This document shows, one piece after another, positions 17,666-25,478 of a stretch of DNA of 64,000 nt (its first letter is position 1; every line of letters begins with the position of its first letter). The DNA lies in NCBI GenBank assembly GCA_020073465.1, contig JAIQFC010000017.1:1-64000 (forward strand), written 5' to 3'. The notes under the pieces are model-generated. The model made no database searches, was not told the DNA's origin, and worked only from the letters and a program-made list of their open reading frames with translations. Source of the stretch: Terriglobia bacterium. GTDB taxonomy: Bacteria; Acidobacteriota; Terriglobia; Terriglobales; Acidobacteriaceae. Both the position numbers and the translations under genes were made by a program.

Positions 17666-18613
17666 ATGGTCGAACTTCAGAAAGACGCTGGCAGCGGATC
17701 GCCGCCCGAGTCGCCTCCGGCTCCGAACTTCGCTGTCGCCGCTCAGCCATCCTACGCCCGCACCCTATTCTTTGGTCCGGGCGGCTTGCGTCCCGGCTGG
17801 GGATTCGCGTTCTACGTGGCCATGTTCTACCCGCTGTGGGGGCTTGCCGGCGTATGGGCAGACTGGTGGCACTTCGGCTCGACGAGCGGCCTATGGTCGA
17901 TGATGGTGGAGGAACTGGGCGATTTTCTGACGGCGCTGATTCCCGCACTCGTACTATCGCGCGTCGAGCATCGCCCGTGGGGGGCATACGGGTTTCCCCT
18001 GCGCCGCGCCTTTGGCAAGCTCTTCTGGGTAGGCGCGGTCTGGGGGTTCTCTGGGATCAGCCTGCTGCTGGCCGTCTTGTACGGCCTGCACGCTTTCAGC
18101 CTCGGTCACCTTGCGCTGCATGGAGTGCGGATTGTGAAATTCGCCGCATTCTGGGCCGTGATGTTTCTCCTGGTCGGACTGTTTGAAGAGTTTCTGCTGC
18201 GCGGTTACACGCAGTTCACGCTCACGCGAGGGATGGGTTTCTGGCCGGCCGCGTTCGCGCTGTCGTGCGTGTTCGGACTAATCCATCTCCGCAACGAAGG
18301 GGAATCATGGCCTGGGCTGCTGGCCGTAGTCTTTATCGGTCTGTTCTTCTGCCTCACGCTGCGGCGCACGGGGAATCTCTGGTTCGCGCTTGGCTTCCAC
18401 GCTGCCTGGGACTGGGGGGAGACGTTCTTCTATTCCGTGCCCGACAGCGGCATGGTTTCTCCTGGCCATTTACTGCAATCATCTTTCTCCGGTCCGAATT
18501 GGCTGACCGGCGGAACCGTCGGGCCGGAAGGCAGCGTCTTGTGCTTCGTAGTGATCGCGGCGGCAGCACTCCTGTTTGAGCGGACCTATCGGGAAGCAAA
18601 ATACAAAATTTGA
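17666..18613 (+). CDS. CPBP-family intramembrane metalloprotease
   Basis: An integral-membrane protease homologue of the CAAX/bacteriocin-processing (Rce1-like) family. The three family motifs are visible: EEFLLRGY (motif 1, EExxxR), FGLIHLRNEG (motif 2 His) and FHAAWDWGE (motif 3, HxxxD-like). About eight hydrophobic segments fill the 315 residues, with a polar N-terminal tail (MVELQKDAGSGSPPESPPAP). Substrates of such proteins in bacteria are mostly unknown. The gene ends just before a copy of the 57-bp dispersed repeat. Confidence 0.85.
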   Translation: MVELQKDAGSGSPPESPPAPNFAVAAQPSYARTLFFGPGGLRPGWGFAFYVAMFYPLWGLAGVWADWWHFGSTSGLWSMMVEELGDFLTALIPALVLSRVEHRPWGAYGFPLRRAFGKLFWVGAVWGFSGISLLLAVLYGLHAFSLGHLALHGVRIVKFAAFWAVMFLLVGLFEEFLLRGYTQFTLTRGMGFWPAAFALSCVFGLIHLRNEGESWPGLLAVVFIGLFFCLTLRRTGNLWFALGFHAAWDWGETFFYSVPDSGMVSPGHLLQSSFSGPNWLTGGTVGPEGSVLCFVVIAAAALLFERTYREAKYKI

Positions 18614-18625
18614 TTCCTCTTTTGC

Positions 18626-18686
18626 CGGCGTCATCCTGAGCGGAGCCGCTCTTCAGGCGGAGCGAAGGATCTCGCGCGCATCGCCA
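18626..18686. repeat. 57-bp dispersed repeat, copy 1
   Basis: GGCGTCATCCTGAGCGGAGC, then TCTTCAGGCGGAGCGAAGGA, then CTCGCGCGCATC. Related copies are at 25306, 38527, 46155 and 56430. The similarity to the 25306 copy extends downstream: both are followed 20-30 bases later by TGCACCACGACC. Confidence 0.9.
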
Positions 18687-18832
18687 CAGCAATTAGAACC
18701 AGACTGCACCACGACCCAAGTTTGCAAACTAACTAGCGCGCATCACACGACAGGGACGCCGCAGTGTCCCAGTTCGGGAGCCGAAATTCGCAACTGCTGC
18801 CTCGCCCCAATCTCGTCCGTTTCCCCGTCCCT

Positions 18833-18838
18833 TATACT
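18833..18838 (+). promoter_or_regulatory. -10 element TATACT giving a nearly leaderless recQ transcript
   Basis: TATACT ends six bases before the ATG of recQ, so transcription from it would start at or next to the initiation codon. The gene at 25479 has the same geometry. No Shine-Dalgarno sequence is present. Confidence 0.5.
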
Positions 18839-18844
18839 GCCTTC

Positions 18845-20758
18845 ATGCCCCCCGCACCGGACTTGCTCACCCCACTTCGCCGCTACTGGGGATACAGCAC
18901 GTTCCGTCCCTTGCAGGAGAAGATCGTCGGCAGCCTGCTTGCCGGCCGCGATACCTGCGTCGTAATGCCCACCGGCGGCGGCAAGTCTCTTTGCTACCAG
19001 CTCCCCGCGGTCATTTCCGGCCGCACCGCGGTGGTGATCTCTCCGCTGATTGCGCTCATGCAGGATCAAGCCGCACAACTCGCCCAGATGGGAATTCCCG
19101 CGGCCGTGCTCAACAGTTCGCTCAGCGACGAGCAGCAATCGAAAGTCATGCGCCAGGCCCGCGACGGCGCATACCGATTGCTTTATCTATCCCCCGAGCG
19201 CTTGGCTCGCGGGGAAACGCTGGGATGGCTTCTGCACGTTCCCATCGCATTTTTCGCCATCGATGAAGCGCACTGTATCTCCGAGTGGGGACACGAATTC
19301 CGCCCCGAATACCGCCAGCTGAGCTGCCTGCGCACCAAGTTCCCCGGTCACCCGATCGCTGCGTTCACGGCCAGTGCGACCCGACACGTGCGCCATGACA
19401 TCCTCGCCCAACTCCAGTTGCGCGATGCCGACAAATACATTGCCAGCTTTCACCGTGCGAACCTGCACTATCTCGTCCGCGAATGCGACGCGTGGGAACA
19501 GCCCGCCCTGCTGGTGAATGCTCTGCGCAACTATAGCGACGGCAATGTCATCGTCTACGCGCCCACTATCAACAAGGTTGAAGAGACGGTCGATTTCCTC
19601 GAGGACCAGGGCATTCCCGCCGTGGGCTACCACGCCAAAATGGACAACGCCGACCGCCGCCGCAACCAGGAACGTTGGATGTCCGACGAAGTGCGCGTGC
19701 TGGTTGGCACCATCGCCTTCGGCCTGGGCATCAACAAAGCCACCGTGCGCGCCGTGATCCACCTGGCGCTGCCCAAATCGATCGAGCAGTACTACCAGGA
19801 GGCCGGACGCGCGGGCCGCGACGGCAATCCCGCGGACTGCATCCTGCTCTGGCAAAAGCGCGACGCGGGACTGCTCGGCTTTTTCGCCAACCAGATTACC
19901 GACGCCGCCGAGCGCGACCGCGCCTGGCAGCGCTATCACAAGATTCGCGCGTTCGTGGATTCCCGCCGCTGCCGCCATCTTCAGATATGTACCCACTTTG
20001 GAGAAACCCCGAAGTGGACTTCGTGCGACGCATGCGACGTGTGCGGGAACATTCCTGAATGGTTAGTGGCACCCGCTGTGGCTGCCCAGCGCGTGTCACG
20101 CAAGTCCGCACCCGGCAAGGCCGCAGCCGATGCGCCGTCGCGACCTCGCCCGGTGCCGGCGGCCAGCGCCGTCGGCGATGTCGATCTAGATTTGCGCGAA
20201 TACCTTCGCGAGTGGCGCCGGATAACGGCCAAAGAGCAGGGCATGCCCGCCTACCTCGTGCTCCACGACACAGCCCTGGAGGAGATTTGCCACGCTCAGC
20301 CATCATCGATTGCAGAGCTGCTGAACATCACCGGCATCGGCGAACGTAAGGCGGATATGTACGGCAACCAAATTCTCGCCGCTCTGCAGCGCTATCGCGA
20401 AGGGGCCCGTGCCGGCGCCCAGCCGGAGCGCAAGACGGCTCCTGCCCTGGAAACTCTGCGCCTAATCGCCGAGGGCCGCACCTTCGATGAGATTGCGAAG
20501 CTTCGCGGGCGCCAGATCAGAACCGTCGTGAACGCTGTCGCCAACCTCGTCGAAAGCGGCTCTCTCGAATTCAATCCAGAGTGGATCGACAGAAACAAGC
20601 TGGCGGTCATCGAAGCGGCCTGCGCCCAGCTTGGCCTGGAACGGCTCAAGCCCCTGAAAGACTCTCTCCCGCCTGAAGTCACCTATGAAGAGATCCGGCT
20701 GGTGGTTGCCCGCCTGCGGCGAGAGCAAAAGGAGAAGTCTGCCGCGATTCCAGCGTGA
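18845..20758 (+). CDS. recQ: ATP-dependent DNA helicase RecQ
   Basis: A superfamily 2 3'-5' helicase for recombination repair. Domains in order in 637 residues: DEAD-like helicase with the Q-motif region, Walker A PTGGGKS (42-48) and DEAH (140-143, in DEAHCISEWGHEFRPEY); helicase C with AFGLGINKATVRAVIH and the arginine finger QEAGRAGRDG; the RecQ zinc-binding Cys4 set (RCRHLQIC and SCDACDVC); and an HRDC domain (LVLHDTALEEI and ITGIGERKADMYG). A further C-terminal segment (LRLIAEGRTFDEIAKLRG) resembles the HTH_40 module of long RecQ proteins. The start at 18845 is supported by a close -10 box and by homologous start position. Confidence 0.95.
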   Translation: MPPAPDLLTPLRRYWGYSTFRPLQEKIVGSLLAGRDTCVVMPTGGGKSLCYQLPAVISGRTAVVISPLIALMQDQAAQLAQMGIPAAVLNSSLSDEQQSKVMRQARDGAYRLLYLSPERLARGETLGWLLHVPIAFFAIDEAHCISEWGHEFRPEYRQLSCLRTKFPGHPIAAFTASATRHVRHDILAQLQLRDADKYIASFHRANLHYLVRECDAWEQPALLVNALRNYSDGNVIVYAPTINKVEETVDFLEDQGIPAVGYHAKMDNADRRRNQERWMSDEVRVLVGTIAFGLGINKATVRAVIHLALPKSIEQYYQEAGRAGRDGNPADCILLWQKRDAGLLGFFANQITDAAERDRAWQRYHKIRAFVDSRRCRHLQICTHFGETPKWTSCDACDVCGNIPEWLVAPAVAAQRVSRKSAPGKAAADAPSRPRPVPAASAVGDVDLDLREYLREWRRITAKEQGMPAYLVLHDTALEEICHAQPSSIAELLNITGIGERKADMYGNQILAALQRYREGARAGAQPERKTAPALETLRLIAEGRTFDEIAKLRGRQIRTVVNAVANLVESGSLEFNPEWIDRNKLAVIEAACAQLGLERLKPLKDSLPPEVTYEEIRLVVARLRREQKEKSAAIPA

Positions 20759-20964
20759 TTTGGGCAAAGAGGCTGTCCCCTAAGGACCCGGGAATTCGCT
20801 CTGGATTCGATCAGTGGTATAAACGCCCGATTGCAACACCCTACCCGCAAGCTGGGTAAAATGGCGGCCTGCGAGTTCGTCCGCGCTGGGCGAATCGCCA
20901 AATCAAAGGCAATCCGCACGCTTGTGGTGGAAGGTCGGCCTGAAGTTAGAAACGGAAATAACCA

Positions 20965-22608
20965 ATGAAAGTCTGGCGGATGGTGCTTCTCCTGCTTCTC
21001 GTGGTTGCGATAGTTGCGGCGGTCAGCGCTGGCGTATTGATCCGGCAGGGCTTCAGCGCCAAGTCCGAGCCGTCCTCCTTCGAGAAAGTGCTGGCTAGAA
21101 CCGTGAGAAATCTGGCGATCCCGAGTCGTGACCGTCACCTGAAGAACCCCTGGAAAGCCACACCGGAGGCGTTGAAGGAAGCCCGCGAGCATTTCACGGC
21201 TCGCTGTGCGATTTGTCATGGCCTCGATGGCAGAGGACAGACGCAACTTGGGCAGAACTTATATCCCAGAGTGCCTGACCTGCTGTCGCCACAAACGCAG
21301 GGACTCACAGATGGCGAAATCCATTACATCATCGCAAACGGAGTTCAGCTGACCGGAATGCCTGGCTGGAGCAATCCGCATGAAGAGACCGAAGACGACA
21401 GTTGGAAACTCGTTCTCTTCGTCCGCGATCTACGGCCACTGACCACCCAGGAAGAATCTCAACAGAATGAGATCTCGCATTCCGCCCGGTACGTAGGCTC
21501 ACAGGCTTGTGAAAGATGCCACACCCAGATCTATGCACGCTGGAAGAAGACCCCGATGGCAAACGTAGTGCGCGATCCTAGCGAACATCCCGACGCCATC
21601 ATCCCAGACCTCGCTACCGACCCCGTGGCCAAGTTTACGAAGGATCAGGTTGGGCTTGTGTACGGCAGCATCTGGAAGCAGCGCTACTTCACGAAGATTG
21701 GTGACGACTATTTCCCTGAGCCCGCTCAGTGGGACATCATCCATCGTGTGTGGCGTCCGTATTTTGTTGCCAAAGGAGCTGACTGGTGGGAACCCTTCTA
21801 TCCTCCTGACAACATGAAACGGCCCACCGGGCCCACGTGTGATGGCTGCCATTCCGTGGACTATAACATTCGCACCAAGCAGGTGGTGGAATGGAATGTA
21901 GGCTGCGAGCGCTGCCACGGGCCGGGCAGCGAGCATGTGGAGCAGCCGGAGCGCGGCAACATCCTGAATCCGGCGCGCAAGGATTACGTTGCAGCCAGCG
22001 ATAGCTGTATCCAGTGCCACTCGCAGGGACGCCCTCGGACCAATCCCATCGAGGGGAAGTACTACGACTGGCCCGTTGGCTACCGTGTTGGGCTCAGGCT
22101 GCAGGACTTCTGGACCCTGGAAGACCACACGCTCGGTCAATCCAGTTTCACGCATTTTCCGGATGGCACCGCACACAAGAACCGGATGCAAGGGAACGAC
22201 TTCGTGCAGAGTGTCATGTACCGCCGTGGCATCACGTGTTTCAGCTGCCACGACGTGCATGGCACGGACAACTATGCCCAACTAAGAAAGCCAGCCGACA
22301 AGATATGTTTGGACTGCCACGGTCCCTTGTCACTCAATGGACCTCGTACTGCCACACTCGAAGAGCACACTCATCACAAAGATGGCAGCCCGGGAAGCCA
22401 ATGCGTCGCATGCCACATGCCACAGATTGAGGCGACTCTAGCAGACTTGAAAGTTCACGCTCACACCTTCAGGTTCATCACGCCAGACATGTCGGACAAA
22501 TACAAGATTCCCAACCCGTGCACTTCATGTCACACCGATAAGTCCAATGCATGGGCGACAGAGGCATTGCGCCATTGGTCTGAGCGATCTCCCTGGAGAG
22601 CTGAGTAG
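20965..22608 (+). CDS. Nine-haem c-type cytochrome (mono-haem domain plus multihaem domain)
   Basis: An exported electron-transfer protein with an N-terminal anchor (MVLLLLLVVAIVAAVSAGVL). Nine CxxCH haem-c sites are visible: CAICH 81-85, CERCH 182-186, CDGCH 292-296, CERCH 314-318, CIQCH 348-352, CFSCH 425-429, CLDCH 448-452, CVACH 480-484 and CTSCH 519-523. The first belongs to a cytochrome-c6-like domain (HFTARCAICHGLDGRGQ with a GMPGW methionine). The remaining eight form a multihaem domain of the cytochrome c554/DmsE-like type. It lies next to haem-biosynthesis genes hemG and hemE. The redox partner is unknown. No anaerobic reductase catalytic subunit is adjacent. Confidence 0.88.
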   Translation: MKVWRMVLLLLLVVAIVAAVSAGVLIRQGFSAKSEPSSFEKVLARTVRNLAIPSRDRHLKNPWKATPEALKEAREHFTARCAICHGLDGRGQTQLGQNLYPRVPDLLSPQTQGLTDGEIHYIIANGVQLTGMPGWSNPHEETEDDSWKLVLFVRDLRPLTTQEESQQNEISHSARYVGSQACERCHTQIYARWKKTPMANVVRDPSEHPDAIIPDLATDPVAKFTKDQVGLVYGSIWKQRYFTKIGDDYFPEPAQWDIIHRVWRPYFVAKGADWWEPFYPPDNMKRPTGPTCDGCHSVDYNIRTKQVVEWNVGCERCHGPGSEHVEQPERGNILNPARKDYVAASDSCIQCHSQGRPRTNPIEGKYYDWPVGYRVGLRLQDFWTLEDHTLGQSSFTHFPDGTAHKNRMQGNDFVQSVMYRRGITCFSCHDVHGTDNYAQLRKPADKICLDCHGPLSLNGPRTATLEEHTHHKDGSPGSQCVACHMPQIEATLADLKVHAHTFRFITPDMSDKYKIPNPCTSCHTDKSNAWATEALRHWSERSPWRAE

Positions 22609-22720
22609 AACGTTCTCGTACGCCAAGAAGCGCCCACGGCCGGGATGTCCATGAATGATGCTGGGCCCGGAAAATACCTGTCGCACAATCACCACCTCTT
22701 CAACCACGAATGGGCACACA

Positions 22721-24118
22721 TCATGCGATGGGCGTCAGCTCTTTGGCTGCATCGCGCCCGGACCGTACGCAGTCCGGCACTCCGATGCCCCGATACCCGT
22801 TTCCAGCCAGTGCAAGTCCCGGCAATTTCTGACGCAGGCGCTCGATGCGATCCAGCCGATCGAGGTGGCCCACGCCGTATTGCGCCATCGCCGACTTCCA
22901 CCTGTAGACACGAGCGAAAAGTGGCGCGGCGCGAAGGCCGAGGATCTGCTGCAGTTCGTTGCGAATGATCCCGACAATCTGCTCGTCGGAGAGCCCCCAA
23001 ACGCTCTCGGCACTCTTCCCCGCAAAGAAGCAACGCAGCAGCGCGCGATCTTCCGGCGCACGATACGGAAACTTGTTGTGGACGAAGGTTGCCGCCAGCA
23101 TCTGCTTGCCCTCGCTTCGGGGCACGAGAAATCCGAATCCGGGAGGCAGCGATTGGCGCACCTCGCGATCAAATCCCAAAACAACGGTAATCGACGAACT
23201 GTACGGAATGCCCGCGAGCTCCGCCGCAAGCTCCGGGCTGCAGATCGAAAGCAGCCGCGCCGCGCTGTGCGTGGGCACGGCCAGAACGACCGCATCGAAG
23301 TGGTCAGACTGCATCTCCGCCGAGACCACCCAACCGCCAGCTTCGGGTTGGACGGCCTGCACCAGCGCGTTGGTCACCAGCGAAGCCGGCGACAAGCGCG
23401 AAACGACGGCCTCCGCCAAATGCTGCATCCCATTCTTCAGCGAAGTGAACAGCGGAGGCGCCGGACGCTTCGCCGCCTGCGACATTTTCTTGCGCGCAGC
23501 CAGCATCGCCCGCCCCAGGCTGCCGTGGCTCTGCTCCATCTCGGCAAACCGCGGAAGCACGGCACGCACACTCAGCGATGCGGCTTCGCCGCCATACACA
23601 CCGGAGAGCAGCGGGTCCGCCAGGCAATCAACCATCTCCGCGCCGTAATGTCGCTCGACGAACGAAGCCACGGTCTCATCGCCCTCGACCGCACGCGGCG
23701 GATGAAACAATTCGCTTCCCATGCGCAGCTTTGTCTTCCACGAGAAAAGTGGCGAGAACCCGGTCGCCAGGATTTTCGTCGGCACCATGAACATCAGCCC
23801 GTCGGGCATCGCGATCAGCCGCCCGCGAACCAGAATGTAAGTCTTGCGATCCGCGTCGTTCGAGCCGATGAGTTGGTCGCCCAGTCCCAGATTCCTGCAC
23901 AAGTCAGCCGCCCACGGCTTCTCAGTGATGAAGGAATCGGGACCGGCCTCGACGATGCAGCCATCGATCTGTTCAGTGCGGAGAACTCCGCCCAGCTGCG
24001 AAGAGGATTCGTAGAGGGTGTATTCGAGCGCAGCGCCCGTCTGGCGCCGCTGTTCCTCGAGGGCGTGGGCAGCGGAGAGTCCCGAGATCCCACCGCCGAT
24101 GATCGCGATCCGTTTCAT
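22721..24118 (-). CDS. hemY: Protoporphyrinogen oxidase (HemY-type flavoenzyme)
   Basis: The enzyme oxidises protoporphyrinogen IX (or coproporphyrinogen III in the coproporphyrin branch) in haem synthesis. The FAD site is IAIIGGGISGLSAAHALE at the N-terminus, with the family's EAGPDSFI motif following. GVYGGEAASLSVRAVLPRF and LALAGNGYRGIGVPDCVRSG are the family's C-terminal landmarks. At 465 residues it is normal. The ATG overlaps the hemE stop by four bases (ATGA), so the two are translated together. It is the distal gene of a hemE-hemY operon; hemH and hemN are not present here. Confidence 0.92.
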   Translation of the reverse strand: MKRIAIIGGGISGLSAAHALEEQRRQTGAALEYTLYESSSQLGGVLRTEQIDGCIVEAGPDSFITEKPWAADLCRNLGLGDQLIGSNDADRKTYILVRGRLIAMPDGLMFMVPTKILATGFSPLFSWKTKLRMGSELFHPPRAVEGDETVASFVERHYGAEMVDCLADPLLSGVYGGEAASLSVRAVLPRFAEMEQSHGSLGRAMLAARKKMSQAAKRPAPPLFTSLKNGMQHLAEAVVSRLSPASLVTNALVQAVQPEAGGWVVSAEMQSDHFDAVVLAVPTHSAARLLSICSPELAAELAGIPYSSSITVVLGFDREVRQSLPPGFGFLVPRSEGKQMLAATFVHNKFPYRAPEDRALLRCFFAGKSAESVWGLSDEQIVGIIRNELQQILGLRAAPLFARVYRWKSAMAQYGVGHLDRLDRIERLRQKLPGLALAGNGYRGIGVPDCVRSGRDAAKELTPIA

Positions 24119-25218
24119 GAGCGACGGCTGCCAGCCTTGGGTTTTGGGTTCGCCGAAGCCCGAAGCCCGGAGCCCGAAGCCGAATCTCCCGCGGAATATT
24201 CCCGCACCAACCGCGCAAGATTCTTGACGTTTTCAACGGGAGTCTCCGGCAGAATGCCGTGTCCCAAATTGAAGATGTGTCCCGCTCGTCCGCCAGCGCG
24301 TTGCAAAATATCCTCAGCGCGCGATTTTAGTTCCTTCCACTCAGCGAACAGCAACACCGGATCAAGATTCCCTTGCACCGCGCAACCATGTTCAAGGCTG
24401 CGCCAGCCCTCATCGAGCGGAATACGCCAGTCGAGCCCGATCACTTCCGCTCCGGTTTCTTTCATCGCAGGCAGGAGCGTGGCGCTGTCGGTCCCGAAAT
24501 AAATGACCGGCACTTTGCTCTTCTGCAAACGCTTCACCAGGTCGGTGACGTGCGCCAGAACATATTTTCGATAATCTTCCACGCTCAGGCATCCCACCCA
24601 GCTATCGAAAACCTGAATCACATCAGCACCCGCACGCACCTGCGACGTCGAATACTCCGCCGTCACCGTGACCAGCTTGCGCATCAACTCGTCCCACTCC
24701 GCTGGCGAGTTGTACATCATCTTCTTGGCATGAACGTAATTGCGCGATCCGCCGCCTTCGATCATGTAGCTGGCCAGCGTGAAGGGCGCACCGCAGAATC
24801 CGATGACTGGCAGCCGTTCGCCAAAGTGCTTCGCCACCAGGCCCACGGCTTCGGACACATATCCAAGTTCGCCAGCGCGGTCGGTGCGCAAATTCGCGAT
24901 GTCTTCCTTCGTGCGAACCGGCTTCTCAATCACCGGACCCTCTCCCGCCGAGAAGTGAAACGGCAACCCCATCACTTCAAGCGGCAGCAGCAGATCAGCG
25001 AAGATGATGGCGGCATCGACACCCAGCGCTTCGGCCGCGGTAATCGTGACCTCGGCGGCAAGCGATGGTTTCTTGCAGATTTCGAGCAGCGAATGCTGCT
25101 TGCGCACCGCGCGGTACTCGGCCATGTAACGTCCCGCCTGCCGCATGAACCAGACCGGAGTCCGCTCCACCGGCAGCGATTTGCAGGCCCGCACGAAGAT
25201 GGAATTTGTCGCAGACAT
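24115..25218 (-). CDS. hemE: Uroporphyrinogen decarboxylase HemE
   Basis: HemE removes four carboxyl groups from uroporphyrinogen III to make coproporphyrinogen III, a cofactor-free cytoplasmic step of haem synthesis. The signature RTPVWFMRQAGRYM lies near residue 20, GFCGAPFTLASYMIEG in the middle, and FNLGHGILPETP near the C-terminus; all are intact. The ATG at 25218 is preferred, and the frame upstream to 25314 is repeat-derived. The last 20 or so residues (SASGSGLRASANPKPKAG) are unusual: they are encoded by a 7-bp repeat tract, described separately, and lie beyond the normal C-terminus. Confidence 0.95.
   Translation of the reverse strand: MSATNSIFVRACKSLPVERTPVWFMRQAGRYMAEYRAVRKQHSLLEICKKPSLAAEVTITAAEALGVDAAIIFADLLLPLEVMGLPFHFSAGEGPVIEKPVRTKEDIANLRTDRAGELGYVSEAVGLVAKHFGERLPVIGFCGAPFTLASYMIEGGGSRNYVHAKKMMYNSPAEWDELMRKLVTVTAEYSTSQVRAGADVIQVFDSWVGCLSVEDYRKYVLAHVTDLVKRLQKSKVPVIYFGTDSATLLPAMKETGAEVIGLDWRIPLDEGWRSLEHGCAVQGNLDPVLLFAEWKELKSRAEDILQRAGGRAGHIFNLGHGILPETPVENVKNLARLVREYSAGDSASGSGLRASANPKPKAGSRRS
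24154..24181. repeat. 7-bp tandem repeat (CGAAGCC) inside the 3' end of hemE
   Basis: Four units, CGAAGCC, CGAAGCC, CGGAGCC and CGAAGCC, read on the plus strand, lie inside the reverse-strand hemE coding sequence. They encode part of an extra C-terminal tail. The period is the same as at 5386-5520 and 7246-7323 but the unit sequence differs. Confidence 0.9.
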
Positions 25219-25264
25219 GAACTTGCCACTGTAGCATTTTTGGAATGCCCAGTGTGTGGCGTGG

Positions 25265-25362
25265 ACCTGCCCTGAGCGAAGCCGAAGGGGCCCCGCCTTC
25301 GTGTCCGGCGTCATCCTGAGCGGAGCCGGTTTTCAGGCGGAGCGAAGGATCTCGCGCGCATC
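25265..25362. repeat. 25-bp element followed by 57-bp dispersed repeat, copy 2
   Basis: The gap between hemE and the haem/copper gene (25219-25478) holds ACCTGCCCTGAGCGAAGCCG at 25265 onward, a copy of the 25-bp element. It is followed at 25306-25362 by GGCGTCATCCTGAGCGGAGC and the rest of the 57-bp repeat. A degenerate 25-bp-like segment follows around 25410-25432. Confidence 0.85.
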
Positions 25363-25466
25363 AACGGTGCACTCAAAGGGCAAATTGCACCACGACCGGC
25401 GCGGACTTGCCCTGTGCAAAGCCGGAGGGCCCGCCCGCGCAAGGTCTGGCGGTGGATCGGAACCTG

Positions 25467-25472
25467 TAGAAT
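25467..25472 (+). promoter_or_regulatory. -10-like element TAGAAT six bases before a start codon
   Basis: TAGAAT ends six bases before the ATG at 25479, the same spacing as before recQ, suggesting a leaderless message. No Shine-Dalgarno sequence is present. Confidence 0.4.
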
Positions 25473-25478
25473 TCTGAA

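Noticed and set aside
22655-24502. A 615-codon plus-strand open frame
   Set aside because: It lies antisense to hemY and hemE and encodes Arg/His-rich sequence with no family features. It is a by-product of high GC.
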